Shown here piece by piece: positions 39,261-39,680 of a stretch of 39,680 bases of DNA (the stretch's first letter is position 1; every line of letters starts with the position of its first letter). The stretch comes from a virus. The notes under the pieces are model-generated. The model was given only the letters and a program-made list of their open reading frames with translations. It did not search any database and was not told where the DNA came from. A program made the translations under genes and the position numbers. Where the stretch lies: positions 1 to 39,680 of IMG/VR virus record IMGVR_UViG_3300042898_000380; one strand, 5' to 3'.

Positions 39261-39680
39261 TTACCTTCTCCTCATAGAACTTGACGTTCTTCTGTAGTCT
39301 TTCATCATTGGGTGATATCTCTAGTGCTTTTTTGCCATACTCAAACGCTTCATCCCATCGTTCAAGATTCCACGCTGATACTGCTATCAGGTCATCTGCC
39401 ATATGAGACCAAGCCCACTCTTCAGACATAAACTCTGAGGTCTTCACAGTTTGTTCTAAAGAAATCTTTGCTACCTTGTTGCACTCTGCCCACCGTTTCT
39501 GGTGGTAGTAATAGTTAGCCAAAGCCAAGATTGATTCTCTGCTCTGGTAAACTTCAGTAGCCTTTATTAAATACTCTTCTGCATTACTAGGATCTGTCTT
39601 AGACAAAATCCGTAACGCATAACTTTTCTCTGCTGGGAATACACTGACATCTAAGTAACGCTTTAGAGTATCTGTAGATT
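39235..39680 (-). CDS. Glycosyltransferase with TPR-like helices (C-terminal part of the gene at 1-752)
   Basis: This is the 3' part of the gene that starts at 752; the frame is open through the right edge and bases 39554-39680 duplicate 1-127. The helical repeats (EEYLIKATEVYQSRESILAL, then YYHQKRWAECNKVAKISL, then WDEAFEYGKKALEISPND) are recognisable tetratricopeptide-like units. Overlaps the adaptor gene by 26 bases. Confidence 0.85.
   Translation of the reverse strand, partial: STDTLKRYLDVSVFPAEKSYALRILSKTDPSNAEEYLIKATEVYQSRESILALANYYYHQKRWAECNKVAKISLEQTVKTSEFMSEEWAWSHMADDLIAVSAWNLERWDEAFEYGKKALEISPNDERLQKNVKFYEEKVNGNIRSND
39554..39680. repeat. Terminal 127-bp direct repeat, right copy
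   Basis: Identical to bases 1-127. Removing one copy gives a circle of 39,553 bp with an intact gene across the join. Confidence 0.93.

Overview
This window looks like a complete, circularly permuted phage genome from a metagenomic assembly. The last 127 bases (39554-39680) repeat the first 127 exactly, so the unique circle is about 39,553 bp. One glycosyltransferase gene runs across the artificial ends (752 down to 1, then 39553 down to 39235). The host is probably an actinobacterium: the phage carries a WhiB-type Fe-S regulator, a proteasome/HslV-like Ntn hydrolase, an FmdB-like zinc ribbon and an M15-type endolysin. The N4-gp56-type capsid, large internal virion-like proteins and lack of a recognisable tape-measure gene suggest a short-tailed, strictly lytic virus. 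No integrase, DNA polymerase, tRNA gene or CRISPR array was seen.

Layout. (1) Late operon, minus strand, from 18344 leftwards through the junction to about 32488: TerL, small Lys-rich proteins, portal, three large internal virion candidates, scaffold, capsid, many small head or accessory proteins, a collagen-like fibre, a glycosyltransferase, tail adaptor, Gly-rich fibre, a 656-aa tail protein and a lysis cassette (membrane proteins, lipoprotein, M15 endolysin, holin-like protein). It ends at a strong terminator at 32488-32534, with an internal terminator at 35804-35828. (2) A non-coding hub of about 790 bp (18345-19136) with tandem hairpins, three 15-bp tandem repeats and a dyad operator candidate. 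(3) A plus-strand operon of small genes (19137-22513), nearly all of unknown function, ending with a secreted lytic transglycosylase and a terminator at 22550. (4) A minus-strand replication and regulation operon (31720 down to 22587): Ntn hydrolase, Cas4/RecB-like nuclease, WhiB, RecA-fold helicase, two glycosyltransferases, a sugar-nucleotide epimerase, Holliday-junction-resolvase-like nuclease, a primase split into zinc-finger and TOPRIM proteins, an Nmad1/DUF1599 protein and a sigma-like factor. (5) A short plus-strand pair (31796-32426) with an HNH endonuclease.

The most striking discovery is a pair of type II hammerhead ribozymes (19343-19392 and 19895-19944) in the same orientation. 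They have perfect catalytic cores and compensatory differences in stems I and II. They bracket two small genes, so self-cleavage at both would release a 552-nt RNA with 5'-OH and 2',3'-cyclic-phosphate ends, a layout that elsewhere produces circular RNA. Other notable points are the split primase, an out-of-frame overlap between the lytic transglycosylase and its upstream gene, a divergent pair of apparently leaderless promoters, a recurrent SD-like GGCRA element, and a shared fibre C-terminus that could serve as a recombination site.
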